35,247 nucleotides of DNA from contig JAKJGF010000018.1 in assembly GCA_022704525.1 (NCBI GenBank), forward strand, positions 1 through 35,247, read 5' to 3'. The notes beneath the pieces were generated by a model. It had not been told where the DNA came from and searched no databases. It saw only the letters and a list, made by a program, of their open reading frames with translations. The position numbers were made by a program, and so were the translations under genes. Of this stretch, positions 15,408-24,266 are shown one piece after another; position 1 is the first letter of the stretch; each line of letters starts with the position of its first letter. The DNA is from Bacillota bacterium. Its GTDB lineage: Bacteria; Vulcanimicrobiota; SpSt-956; JAKJGF01.

Positions 15408-17185
15408 TCTTTTACCCCTGCCTGTATTTGATATAAATTCCAGTAAATACCTTTTACTGTAAGTAATTCATTATGAGTACCCTGCTCTTTAACAATTCCA
15501 TCCTCAAGAACCAGTATTATGTCACTTTCAATAATTGTCTGTAACCTGTGGGCAATTACTATAGAAGTCCGTCCTGTCAAAATTGCTGAAATAGCATTCT
15601 GCAGTTTTCTTTCTGTGAGAGGATCTATTGAGGATGTGGCTTCATCCAGAACCAGTATTTCAGGGTCGAAAACCATTGCTCTTGCAAAGCTTAAAAGCTG
15701 TTTTTCACCCATAGAAAGATTATCTCCATGTTCTGAAAGCTTTGAATTTAAACCTTCAGGCATTTTGTCTACCAGATCCCTGGCATTAATCACATCAAGT
15801 GCCTTTAAAACCCTTTCACTGGAAATGCTCTTTTCTTCCATTCTCAGATTATCCAGAATAGTTCCCGGAAAAAGAATAATATCCTGTAATACAAGGCCCA
15901 GACGTTTTCTGAGAATTTCCAGAGGAAGAGTGGAAATATCAACACCATCAAGAAGGATCTGTCCTTTCTGAGATTCATAAAATCTAAAAAGAAGAGATGT
16001 AAGGGTTGTTTTACCGGCACCTGTGGGACCTACTATGGCAAGCCTCTTACCTGGTGGGAGAAAAAATGATATGTCTTTTAAAACCCATTCTTCATCTTTA
16101 TAGGCAAACCAGACGTTTTTAAATTCTATTCCCTTTTTTTCCTGTACCGTAGAGAGCATTTGTGTCTCTCCATAACCCCGGAGGGGTGTTTCCATTATCT
16201 CATTAATACGTCTGGCTCCACCGAAGGCTTTCTGAATAACATTAAGCTGATCACTGAGATGAAAAATAGGGCCAAAAAAACGAAAAATATAACCGAGAAA
16301 AGCCACCAGAGTGCCTATAGTAAGACTTCTCGGATCTTTCATAACCCAGGTCCCACCAAATCCTAAAATCAAAACAGTAGTAAGAGTACTGATAAAAAAT
16401 ATAATATGTCCGAAGTAGTTACCCAGTCTGTGGCCGGGATATTCTATAACTACCCTGTTTTTATTTACATAATTCATCCTGTTAGTAACATTTTCTTCCT
16501 GTCCGAAAGCCTGAACTATTAATACCCCTCTTAAATATTCTTCTAAAAAGGCATATATTTCAGCAGTTTTTCTTCTTACTTCAATAAATATAGGGACAAT
16601 CTTTCCATTAAAGTAAAGGATAACACAAATTACCAGAGGTGCCATAAAAAATAATATAAGAGTTAACCTGAAACTTATTGAAAACATTACGATAAACATT
16701 CCAACCATCATAAGTATATCTGACAGAACCATTACAACCGTATTGGTGAACATAGACCTTAGAGCTTCCGTATCACTTTCAATTCTTGATAGAAGCTGTC
16801 CCACAGGATGGGTATCAAAAAAACTCTGGCACATTCTGGTAAGATGTGTAAATATATCTGTACGTATACCTCTGATAATTTTTTGTCCCACAATTTCCAT
16901 ATTTATCCTTTGAAAATAACTAAAACCGAAGGTAAGTATTAAAACCAGAAGATATAAAGCAGATGTCCGGAAAAGACCTGATGTGTCATGTTCTTTAAAA
17001 TTAACGTCTATAGCATGACGGACAAGAAGGGGACCTGCCAGAGATAAGAGTGCAGAGCAGGTAAGTAAACATAAGCATAATAAAATACTCCACATATAAG
17101 GCCGGAATCTGGGAAAAAATTTCTTTAATACTGCCCACTCAAGCCTGTTTTTTCGGTAATCTTCAGTGTCTGCGTAACGTTTCAT
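15395..17185 (-). CDS. ABC exporter, full-length heterodimer subunit
   Basis: This 596-residue protein has six membrane helices (about 30-320) and an ATP-binding domain (350-590) with Walker A GPTGAGKT (386-393), signature LSMGE (490-494, normally LSGGQ), Walker B LVLDEATS (D514, E515) and H-loop His546. The altered signature here and the altered Walker B in the partner would fall in the same composite ATP site. This matches TM287/288-type heterodimers and supports pairing with the split subunit downstream. It is the first gene of a four-gene operon (exporter subunits, then hydrolase), all overlapping. MdlA-like exporters carry lipids, drugs or peptides. Confidence 0.92.
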   Translation of the reverse strand: MKRYADTEDYRKNRLEWAVLKKFFPRFRPYMWSILLCLCLLTCSALLSLAGPLLVRHAIDVNFKEHDTSGLFRTSALYLLVLILTFGFSYFQRINMEIVGQKIIRGIRTDIFTHLTRMCQSFFDTHPVGQLLSRIESDTEALRSMFTNTVVMVLSDILMMVGMFIVMFSISFRLTLILFFMAPLVICVILYFNGKIVPIFIEVRRKTAEIYAFLEEYLRGVLIVQAFGQEENVTNRMNYVNKNRVVIEYPGHRLGNYFGHIIFFISTLTTVLILGFGGTWVMKDPRSLTIGTLVAFLGYIFRFFGPIFHLSDQLNVIQKAFGGARRINEIMETPLRGYGETQMLSTVQEKKGIEFKNVWFAYKDEEWVLKDISFFLPPGKRLAIVGPTGAGKTTLTSLLFRFYESQKGQILLDGVDISTLPLEILRKRLGLVLQDIILFPGTILDNLRMEEKSISSERVLKALDVINARDLVDKMPEGLNSKLSEHGDNLSMGEKQLLSFARAMVFDPEILVLDEATSSIDPLTERKLQNAISAILTGRTSIVIAHRLQTIIESDIILVLEDGIVKEQGTHNELLTVKGIYWNLYQIQAGVKECSS

Positions 17186-17317
17186 TCTTCATATGGCTCC
17201 AGAATTTTTCAAATTTATTGGAGTATAGCATAAGATTTTTTAAGTTGCAAGTTATAACAGGAGTTACGCATTTTGAAAATTTAAAAGTGAAGGATTAGAA
17301 TACAGGAAAGAAGATTC

Positions 17318-17514
17318 ATACCAATTATTCATCAATTGTACCAATAAAACAGCCTTGAGGCTACTCCAAAAAATATGAATGCTTATACTTCTTTACCTGA
17401 GGCAATATCCTTTAAATTCCGACATGTAATTAACTTAAAACTTCCTTTAAATACGCCATCTTTTTTTCCGTAGCCTCAAAGCTGTTTTTACTACGTTTGA
17501 TGACAGATTGGTAT
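17318..17514. mobile_element. MITE-like element, copy 1
   Basis: This 197-bp non-coding element starts ATACCAAT and ends ATTGGTAT. Its imperfect terminal inverted repeats are about 46 bp long and share ATACCAAT, CATCAA and CTTGAGGCTAC-type blocks. A close copy lies at 28755-28974. Both copies are flanked by TA, as expected for elements moved by Tc1/mariner or IS630-type transposases. No transposase is in the window. It occupies most of the 17186-17602 spacer, in which I see no gene. Confidence 0.75.
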
Positions 17515-17602
17515 CATGTCCTTCGAATATTCTGAAATAGAAATCTTTTAATATGATTTATATATAGAAGGGAAACAGAGCGAATTTGTAGAAGTAAGAT
17601 TT

Positions 17603-18118
17603 ATGCAGACTGTAAGATTTCCTTTTAATTTAATGTTATCAGTAATTTTTATATTCCTTACAACTCATTATATCTTTGGAGGTTATGTATGTCCGGAATG
17701 TTATAATATGATCTGGGGATTTATATATGGAAAAGAAGGAAAGCCTGCAAGAGGGGTAAAAGTCAAATTTGAACAGGCCAAGACATCTACTACCCTTGAA
17801 ACTTACAGTGATGAGAAAGGAATATATTCTTTCAATTTCTACAAAAACTCCTGTGGATATGCTAAAATATCTATAGATTCAGGAACAACTGTTTTTCTGG
17901 AAAAATGGAAAGCTATAAGACTGGATTTTCGTGAAACCAGGAAAGATTGTTATGAACCGGGAAGAAGCGGTTATTCCTCAAAGATTGTTTATATAACTGA
18001 AACAAATAATATATATCATAAATATGGATGCTATTACTTATATAACGGTTGCAACCCGGTTCCCCTTGAATATATATTGCCAAAAGGCTATAAAGCATGT
18101 GAAAAGTGTAAGCCTTGA
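17603..18118 (+). CDS. Exported protein with carboxypeptidase-regulatory-like and Cys-rich C-terminal domain
   Basis: This 171-residue protein has a signal peptide (about 1-26). A CPEC pair follows at 30-33. A short beta-sandwich segment (WGFIYGKEGKPARGVKV to GIYSFNFY) is like the carboxypeptidase regulatory or transthyretin-like fold. The C-terminus carries Tyr138-His139, Cys143, Cys166 and Cys169 in the pattern YHxxGC...GYxxCxxCxP. That pattern is also seen at the ends of some secreted nucleases and is probably a small metal site. The function is unknown. The FGGY kinase gene starts 109 bp downstream and may be co-transcribed. Confidence 0.7.
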   Translation: MQTVRFPFNLMLSVIFIFLTTHYIFGGYVCPECYNMIWGFIYGKEGKPARGVKVKFEQAKTSTTLETYSDEKGIYSFNFYKNSCGYAKISIDSGTTVFLEKWKAIRLDFRETRKDCYEPGRSGYSSKIVYITETNNIYHKYGCYYLYNGCNPVPLEYILPKGYKACEKCKP

Positions 18119-18215
18119 GATGGGAAAAGTAGAGGCGAACCCTATGTTCGCTATGAATCAGGAGAAATTTTCCTTAATTCAAAAATTGCACGTCCTTGAG
18201 TCACATATTACGATG

Positions 18216-18227
18216 AGGTAATTACCT
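18216..18227. promoter_or_regulatory. Perfect 12-bp palindrome over the FGGY kinase ribosome site
   Basis: AGGTAATTACCT is a perfect palindrome lying directly before the GTG start at 18228 and includes the Shine-Dalgarno AGGT. It could be a small operator or occlude the ribosome site. A chance occurrence is possible. Confidence 0.35.
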
Positions 18228-19703
18228 GTGAAAGATATCGTTTGTGCCATAGATATAGGCACTTCACGTATAAAAGTGGCTTTAATTGATTCTGAAGGAA
18301 AGATTGAAACGCTTTCAACTGAACCTGTTCCGGGAGAAACTCAGGGTGACATGGCTTTTTATTTCGACCCTGAAGCTTACTTCCTGGAAATATGTAATCT
18401 CATCAGAAGAACCTTTGAAAAAAGTAAAGAGAAAAATGTTATTGCTCTCTGTATAACAAATCAGAGAGCAACAATTATACCTGCAGGGAAAGATGGATAT
18501 GCTGTAGGACCGGCTCTATCCTGGCAGGATACAAGATGCGGTACAGAAGTTGAAAAATTTATGCAAATTTTTGATGCAAAAAATTTCAGAAAAATTACAG
18601 GTCTTCCACCATCTACCCTCTGGTCTCTCGGAAAAATTCTCTGGCTTAAAGAAAAAGAACCTCATTGTTTTAAATCTGCTTCAAAATTTGTCTTACTTCA
18701 TGATTATATATTACATCGTATGGGTACAGAAGATTTTATAACAGATTTTTCAAATGCCTCCTTAACAGGTCTCCTGGATTTGCAAAAACTTTCCTGGAGT
18801 GATGAGATACTTAATGTAGCCGGTATTAAGTCATCAAACCTTTCTAATATTATACCTGCAGGAACCAGAACAGGTATGTTAAATTCTAATATAGCCGAAA
18901 AAACCGGATTAAAGCAGGGAATACCACTGATTACAGGCGGCGGTGATCAGCAGTGTGCCACTCTGGGAGCCGGTGTGATAAAGAAAGGACAGGCTTCCCT
19001 GTGTCTTGGTACAGCTGCTGTATTGAGCTGTCCTGTCACTTCTCCCATAATTGATACAGAAAGGCATCTTTTCTGTACATGTCATGTAATACCTGGCTTC
19101 TGGGTAATAGAAGGTATTCATAATACATTTGGAAGTTCTATTAGCTGGTCAGGAAATATTGCAGGTATTACTTCTCAGGAGGAATGGAAAAATATTACAG
19201 GAAATATTTCTCTGGGTGAAGGGAAAATCTTTTTTTTACCATTTCTGGATGGGATAGGTTCACCTGATTTCGACTCTCTCACAAAGGGAGCTTTTCTGAA
19301 TTTAAGTCTTTCCCATAGTAGAAGTGATATTATCCGTTCCGTAATGGAAGGAATTGTAATGGAGCTACGTCGTATAATAGATGAAATAGATTCATATGTA
19401 AAAATTCGGGAACTTATCATAACAGGCGGGTACTCCGGAGAAAACATAATGAATCAATTTCTTGCAGACATAACAGGGCGGCCAATTCTATTATCTCGTA
19501 ACATGGAAGATACTCTGTCAGGAACAGGAATTTTAGCATGGAAAGGTCTTGGAATAGATATAAAAGAAAGATTTACTATTAATGAAATGGAATGTATTTA
19601 CCCTTCAAAGTCAGAATATCTGGAGAATCTTTACAGACTTTATTGTGAAAGGGTAAAAATTATCCGGGATATGAACAGAGTAGATCAAAGGGAGGTGAAT
19701 TAA
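18228..19703 (+). CDS. FGGY-family carbohydrate kinase
   Basis: This 491-residue protein is normal for FGGY sugar kinases, which phosphorylate xylulose, glycerol, gluconate, rhamnulose or AI-2 with ATP. The N-terminal phosphate loop is AIDIGTSRIKVALID. The segment TNQRATIIP...SWQDTRC resembles glycerol kinase. The second domain has GGGDQQCATLGAG, CLGTAAVLS and TGGYSGENIMNQFLADITG. The substrate cannot be decided from sequence. The start is GTG with GATGAGGT upstream. Its stop overlaps the ATG of the next gene (TAATG), so the kinase is translationally coupled to a hybrid histidine kinase, an unusual partnership. Confidence 0.88.
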   Translation: MKDIVCAIDIGTSRIKVALIDSEGKIETLSTEPVPGETQGDMAFYFDPEAYFLEICNLIRRTFEKSKEKNVIALCITNQRATIIPAGKDGYAVGPALSWQDTRCGTEVEKFMQIFDAKNFRKITGLPPSTLWSLGKILWLKEKEPHCFKSASKFVLLHDYILHRMGTEDFITDFSNASLTGLLDLQKLSWSDEILNVAGIKSSNLSNIIPAGTRTGMLNSNIAEKTGLKQGIPLITGGGDQQCATLGAGVIKKGQASLCLGTAAVLSCPVTSPIIDTERHLFCTCHVIPGFWVIEGIHNTFGSSISWSGNIAGITSQEEWKNITGNISLGEGKIFFLPFLDGIGSPDFDSLTKGAFLNLSLSHSRSDIIRSVMEGIVMELRRIIDEIDSYVKIRELIITGGYSGENIMNQFLADITGRPILLSRNMEDTLSGTGILAWKGLGIDIKERFTINEMECIYPSKSEYLENLYRLYCERVKIIRDMNRVDQREVN

Positions 19704-21625
19704 TGCATAAAGTTAGTAAAGATGAGATAGATTTTATAAGACAGGAAGCCATGGAGTTTGCCGGAATCGGCTTCTACAGGTATAAGTTTGACGGGACAGT
19801 ACTCTTTATAGACAGAGGCGCTCTGAAGATTCTTGATCTTGACAAAAAATTTCCCCATCATCACGAAGTAAGGGGGAAAAATATTGCAGAACTTATAAAT
19901 TATATAGGCCCTAAAGGACTGCTCCGTGAGAAAATCCGAAAATACGGTCATGTAAAAGGGTTTGAATATAATTTTGAAACTCTTACAGGAATAAAAAAAT
20001 GGGTGATACATGACAGCTATTCAGTCTATGATCAAATGTTAAAAGAAGATGTTATACAGGTAATAATACATGAGATCACTGATCTTAAAAAGGCAGAGGA
20101 AGCACTTGCTGCCGAGAAGGAAAGATTGTCTGTAACACTCAGATCAATTGGTGATGGTGTAATCACTACAGATATAAATGGTAATATACTTTTAATTAAT
20201 AAAATAGCTGAAAAGCTCACTGGATGGACTCAGCAGGAAGCTATAGGAAAACCCCTTGGAGAAGTTTTCCGTATTATTGACGCAAAAACCAGGCAGGAAT
20301 GTATTAATCCGGTAGAAAGAGTTCTTAAAAGTGGAGAGCGTTTCCTTATATCCAATCGTACAATTCTCATATCCAGACAGGATACAGAAATAATTATTTC
20401 AGATAGCATCTCTCCTATATTTGATAGAAACAGTAAAATTATAGGGATAGTCCTGGTGTTCCGTGATATTACAGAACAAAATTATCTGGAAGAAGAACTA
20501 CTAAAAGCCAGAAAACTTGAATCTGTAGGACTTCTTGCCAGTGGTATTGCTCACGATTTTAATAACATCTTAACAGGTATTATGGGCAATATTGCCCTTG
20601 CAATGATGTATTTAGATCCCAGGGAAAAAGCTCACGAAATATTGATAGAAGCAGAAAAAGCATCCCTCAGAGCAAGGGCTTTAACCTATCAGTTACTGAC
20701 ATTTGCAAAGGGAGGGGAACCGATAAAAAAAGTGGCTTCTATCGCTGAATTATTAAAAGAAACCACTAATTTTGCATTAAGTGGAGCCAATGTAAAATGT
20801 AATTTTTCTATACCTGATGATCTCTGGACAGTTGAAATTGATACAGGTCAGATAAGTCAGGTTATAAATAATATGGTAATTAATGCAAAACAGGCTATGC
20901 CAGAAGGTGGAAACATTGAAGTCAGTGCAGCAAACACCCTGTTAGAGAAAAAAAAGAAGATACCTCTCAACCAGGGAAAATATATAAAAATCTCTATAAA
21001 AGATTATGGTACAGGTATAGATAAAGAAAATCTAACCAGAATATTTGACCCCTATTTTAGCACTAAAAAAGAAGGAAGTGGCCTTGGTCTTACAACAAGT
21101 TATGCCATAATTAAAAAACATAATGGTTTAATAACTGTAGATTCAAAGCCAGGGATGGGTGCAACCTTCCATATTTACTTACCTGCCTGCCAGGAAGATT
21201 TTGCATTTGATGAAAAAGAAAAAGACAGAATAGTTGAAGGAAAAGGGAAAATACTTTTACTTGATGATGAAGATACAGTTCGCACAGTCACAGGCAAAAT
21301 ACTTAAGCGACTTGGCTATTATGTAGAATTTGCAAAAGATGGACAGGAAGCCATTACAAAATATAAAAAAGCTGTAGAAAGCGGAATGGCTTTTAATACA
21401 GTAATAATGGATTTAACCATCCCAGGAGGAATGGGGGGTAAAGAAGCTATTCAGGAACTACTCAGTCTGGATCCTCATATTAAAGCAATAGTTTCGAGTG
21501 GCTATTCTACAGATCCTATAATGTCAGATTACAGGAAATATGGTTTCTGTGGAGTTATAGCAAAACCTTACAAACTTTCAGAACTTAGCGAGATATTACA
21601 TAAAATAATATATGGCACAAGATAA
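19703..21625 (+). CDS. Hybrid sensor histidine kinase (PAS-PAS-HisKA-HATPase-REC)
   Basis: This 640-residue cytosolic protein has no membrane helices. It has a PAS-like region (10-125), a second PAS (138-258), HisKA with His284 (GIAHDFNNILTG), an ATPase domain with the N-box around 389-397, G1 DYGTGID and G2 GSGLGLTTSYAI, and a receiver (515-635) with phospho-Asp570 and a conserved AKPYK Lys. It should autophosphorylate in response to an internal ligand and pass phosphate to its own receiver. The ribosome site GGAGGTG lies inside the end of the FGGY kinase gene. The second kinase follows after 33 bp. Confidence 0.93.
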   Translation: MHKVSKDEIDFIRQEAMEFAGIGFYRYKFDGTVLFIDRGALKILDLDKKFPHHHEVRGKNIAELINYIGPKGLLREKIRKYGHVKGFEYNFETLTGIKKWVIHDSYSVYDQMLKEDVIQVIIHEITDLKKAEEALAAEKERLSVTLRSIGDGVITTDINGNILLINKIAEKLTGWTQQEAIGKPLGEVFRIIDAKTRQECINPVERVLKSGERFLISNRTILISRQDTEIIISDSISPIFDRNSKIIGIVLVFRDITEQNYLEEELLKARKLESVGLLASGIAHDFNNILTGIMGNIALAMMYLDPREKAHEILIEAEKASLRARALTYQLLTFAKGGEPIKKVASIAELLKETTNFALSGANVKCNFSIPDDLWTVEIDTGQISQVINNMVINAKQAMPEGGNIEVSAANTLLEKKKKIPLNQGKYIKISIKDYGTGIDKENLTRIFDPYFSTKKEGSGLGLTTSYAIIKKHNGLITVDSKPGMGATFHIYLPACQEDFAFDEKEKDRIVEGKGKILLLDDEDTVRTVTGKILKRLGYYVEFAKDGQEAITKYKKAVESGMAFNTVIMDLTIPGGMGGKEAIQELLSLDPHIKAIVSSGYSTDPIMSDYRKYGFCGVIAKPYKLSELSEILHKIIYGTR

Positions 21626-21658
21626 AGTAAAAAGAATTAAAGGGTGAAGAGTGAAAAA

Positions 21659-22750
21659 ATGAACAAAGCCGCAAAAATTATGGTTGTAGATGATGATATG
21701 ACATCGAGAGATCTTGTAACAAATTATCTTAAAAAAGAAGGTTATGAAGTAATTCAGGCTGAAAATGGTAAGAAATGCCTTGAACTTTTAAAACGTTTTA
21801 CTCCTGATTTACTTTTACTTGATGTAATGATGCCGGAAATGAATGGTTTTGATGTATGTAAAGTTTTAAGACAGGATGAAAAGACTTTTCATCTTCCTAT
21901 AGTTATGTTAACAGCTCTTAGTGAGAAAATGGACCGTGTTAAATCCATTGAATTTGGAGCTGATGATTTTCTATCCAAGCCTTTTGATAAAAGCGAACTT
22001 ATTGCAAGAGTAAGATCCCTACTAAAAATAAAATTTCAGCATCATCAGATAATTCAGGCAGCTAAAATGTCCGCAGTGGCAACACTCTCCAATGGAGTAT
22101 CTCACGAATTCAATAATATACTGGCAGGAATAGATGGGTGGGCTCAGGTTGCTCTTTCTCAAAAAAAAGAGGAAGTATATCTGAAAGCTATGGACTTTAT
22201 AAGAAAAAGCTGTAAAAAAGGAGAAAACCTTGTAAAAGGTCTTCAGGATTATTCTACCACACCCTATGACAGTAATGTAAGGCCTGTGTTAACAGATATA
22301 AACAAATTGTTAACAGAACTCCTTGATATGTTCAGAGCTCAGTTTGAAAGTAGACATATAGAACTGAAAGTGAATTATGGGGAGTTACCTGAAATATACA
22401 CAAACAAAAGAGGTATTCAGGAAGTCTTTTTAAATATCATAACAAATGCAAGAGATGCACTGGATAATAAACCCGGTAAAATAATTATAAAAACCTTTTT
22501 AAAGGATAATAAAATAGGAATAAGTTTCAATGATACCGGCTCAGGTATAGCTCCTGGATTTATCGATAAAGTATTTGAACCTTTCTATACTACCAAAGGC
22601 TCTCTTGGAGTAAGTAAAGTACCCGGTTCAGGCCTTGGACTTTATATATCCTACGGTATAATAAAAAGCCAGGGAGGACATATAGAAGTAAAAAGTCACC
22701 TTGGTAAGGGGAGTACCTTTACGGTATATCTGGTAAGGCGTGAGGCGTGA
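21659..22750 (+). CDS. Receiver-histidine kinase (REC-HisKA-HATPase)
   Basis: The ATG at 21659 is preferred to the in-frame GTG at 21644, because a purine-rich GGGTGAAGAG stretch lies just upstream. The 363-residue protein has an N-terminal receiver (about 5-120, phospho-Asp55, TALS, KPF), a HisKA with His149 (GVSHEFNNILAG), and an ATPase domain (NDTGSGIA, GSGLGLYISYGI). With the receiver in front, it is probably a relay that takes phosphate from the hybrid kinase encoded just before it. No DNA-binding output is encoded nearby. Its stop codon falls in the second unit of a heptamer array. Confidence 0.93.
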   Translation: MNKAAKIMVVDDDMTSRDLVTNYLKKEGYEVIQAENGKKCLELLKRFTPDLLLLDVMMPEMNGFDVCKVLRQDEKTFHLPIVMLTALSEKMDRVKSIEFGADDFLSKPFDKSELIARVRSLLKIKFQHHQIIQAAKMSAVATLSNGVSHEFNNILAGIDGWAQVALSQKKEEVYLKAMDFIRKSCKKGENLVKGLQDYSTTPYDSNVRPVLTDINKLLTELLDMFRAQFESRHIELKVNYGELPEIYTNKRGIQEVFLNIITNARDALDNKPGKIIIKTFLKDNKIGISFNDTGSGIAPGFIDKVFEPFYTTKGSLGVSKVPGSGLGLYISYGIIKSQGGHIEVKSHLGKGSTFTVYLVRREA

Positions 22751-22816
22751 GGCGTGAGGCGTAATGGATGACACAGGCAATGTAATCACGTCTCCCGTCT
22801 CCCGTCTCACGTCTCA
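22737..22816. terminator. Heptamer-array hairpin between convergent genes
   Basis: The left arm has four 7-bp units: GGCGTGA at 22737, 22744 and 22751, and GGCGTAA at 22758. The right arm has four: CGTCTCC at 22789 and 22796, and CGTCTCA at 22803 and 22810. In RNA the arms can pair over more than 20 bases with G-U pairs and few mismatches. The TGA of the histidine kinase (22748-22750) and the stop of the M20 peptidase (22814-22816) both lie inside the arms. It likely serves as a bidirectional 3' end. Confidence 0.7.
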
Positions 22817-24046
22817 CTCCTGAAGCATCAAATGAGCAAATACCTTTGTTTCTTCCACCATATTCTCAATACGGCAATATTCATTTGGCTGATGGGCCAG
22901 TTCATCATGTTTTGAACAGGCTGCCACATAAAAACCGGCTCTCCGGAAAAGAGCAGCTACAGTGCCCCCTCCTATGCCCATAGGTTTTGGTTCCACACCA
23001 TATACATCCTTTATGGATTTTGCTATGGCTTTTACTACAGGAGCATCTACAGGAGTGGGAGGAGCGGCTTCATCCCTATTGGGATAATCCATCTGTATTT
23101 TTACATGGAATTTCTGTTCTATTTCATCACACATAGACCTTATAGTTCTTTCCACATCTTCAAGTGGATATTCTGGAAGAACTCTGCAATCCAGACAGAA
23201 AATATCCTTCCCCGGTATAGTATTGATATTAGGGACATTGGATTCTTTTTTAGTAGGTTCAAAGGTGCTTATAGGAGGATCATAAAGAGAATTTACTGCA
23301 GGAAAAATATTATAAAGCTCTTGTAGTTTTACAACAAGATGAGAAGCAGCTTTAAAACTGTTCACTCCTTTAGAAGGGCGACTTGCATGACATTGTTTTC
23401 CTGTAGTGGTAAACTGAATCCAGATTATAGATTTTTCAGCTATTTCAATCATTGAACCATCAATATTTCCGGAATCAGGAACGAGTATATAATCTTCTTT
23501 TCGAAAACCCTTATATTCTTTTAAAATATGAGAAAGGCCAAACTGACTTCCTGTTTCTTCATCGGCTACAAAAACCAGCCCTACATCATATTCAGGCAGA
23601 ATTCCTTCATCCCAGAAAGCCTTAACTGCAAATATTGATGAAACAAGGCTCTGCTGGTTATCTTCTGTGCCTCTTCCATAGATTTTCCCATCTTTTACTA
23701 CTATTTTATAGGGATCTGTTTTCCACATATTAAGATCACCCGGTGGAACTACATCCATATGAGACATTATCCAGATTGTTTTTCTATCACTTTTTCCTTT
23801 ATAGATTGCTATTATATTGGGCCTGTAACCACAGGGTGCAGCAATATGAGGTGCATTAAACTCCAGAATCTCCTTAAAACCCATACCTTCAAGAAATGAC
23901 AGAATAGCTTTTGCTTTTTTTACTTCACCTTCTCCTCCGTTTACAGGACTTAAAGCAGGAATAGCCGTAAGTTCTCTCTGCATTTCAATCATATCTTTTT
24001 CATAAGAGTCTATTCTCCTTGCAATTTTTTCAAAGTTATTACTCAT
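22814..24046 (-). CDS. M20-family metallopeptidase/deacylase (ArgE/DapE-like)
   Basis: This 410-residue cytosolic protein has the dizinc motifs SHMDVVPPGD (His, Asp), GRGTEDNQQ (bridging Asp), DEETGS (catalytic Glu and Glu ligand), DSG (ligand) and the C-terminal AHQPNEYC His. A dimerisation lid domain lies at about 210-330. The family removes acyl groups or cleaves small peptides (acetylornithine, succinyl-DAP, dipeptides). The substrate here is unknown, and no arginine or lysine biosynthesis genes are adjacent. It is preceded by a 400-bp repeat-filled spacer and ends in the shared heptamer hairpin. Confidence 0.92.
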   Translation of the reverse strand: MSNNFEKIARRIDSYEKDMIEMQRELTAIPALSPVNGGEGEVKKAKAILSFLEGMGFKEILEFNAPHIAAPCGYRPNIIAIYKGKSDRKTIWIMSHMDVVPPGDLNMWKTDPYKIVVKDGKIYGRGTEDNQQSLVSSIFAVKAFWDEGILPEYDVGLVFVADEETGSQFGLSHILKEYKGFRKEDYILVPDSGNIDGSMIEIAEKSIIWIQFTTTGKQCHASRPSKGVNSFKAASHLVVKLQELYNIFPAVNSLYDPPISTFEPTKKESNVPNINTIPGKDIFCLDCRVLPEYPLEDVERTIRSMCDEIEQKFHVKIQMDYPNRDEAAPPTPVDAPVVKAIAKSIKDVYGVEPKPMGIGGGTVAALFRRAGFYVAACSKHDELAHQPNEYCRIENMVEETKVFAHLMLQE

Positions 24047-24152
24047 AAGTCTTCTCCTTCAATATTACTTTATTACAAAATCAACCATAGAATATCATTA
24101 TAAAAAAATAAAATCAAGGGGTTAACTCTACTTTCATAATATAATTATGATT

Positions 24153-24185
24153 GGCTTTCAGCCCTCAGCTTTTTTCCTTAAGCTG
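24153..24185. repeat. Heptamer-periodic repeat with small hairpin
   Basis: The units are GGCTTTC, AGCCCTC and AGCTTTT (24153-24173). CAGCTT (24166-24171) pairs with AAGCTG (24180-24185) around TTTTCCTT. The same loop and flanks recur at 28414-28452. Further units CTGATTG and TTGATAG occur at 24308-24321. The spacer 24047-24445 holds these repeats, the 45-bp and 19-bp repeats and a promoter, but no gene. Confidence 0.7.
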
Positions 24186-24201
24186 ATTGCTTTAAACATA
24201 G

Positions 24202-24246
24202 TCTGTAATAACAGATTTCATTGTAACAGGTTCATAGATTTTGCGT
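24202..24246. repeat. Second arm of the long-range inverted repeat
   Basis: This is the inverted copy of bases 1-45, with 44 of 45 positions identical. It includes the small hairpin CTGT-AATA-ACAG. It is followed directly by the 19-bp repeat at 24248-24266 and sits between heptamer repeats. Confidence 0.85.
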
Positions 24247-24247
24247 A

Positions 24248-24266
24248 AGAGCCCGGACAGGGACAG
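24248..24266. repeat. 19-bp repeat, second copy
   Basis: The sequence is identical to 108-126 and in the same orientation. Here it is separated by one base from the 45-bp repeat; at the left end the two are 62 bp apart. Confidence 0.8.

Noticed and set aside
17186..17602. Riboswitch or tRNA in the spacer before the exported Cys-rich protein
   Set aside because: No cloverleaf or known aptamer pattern is visible; the structure seen is explained by the MITE-like element.
249..19703. LsrG-like protein, FGGY kinase (LsrK family) and BMP binding protein as an AI-2 uptake and processing system
   Set aside because: The three genes are in separate operons up to 17 kb apart, no Lsr permease or LsrF is present, and the FGGY kinase resembles glycerol kinase as much as LsrK.
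1..24266. A 24-kb composite transposon or genomic island bounded by the 45-bp inverted repeats
   Set aside because: No transposase, integrase or target duplication was found, and the second repeat is direct rather than inverted. Kept only as a repeat observation.
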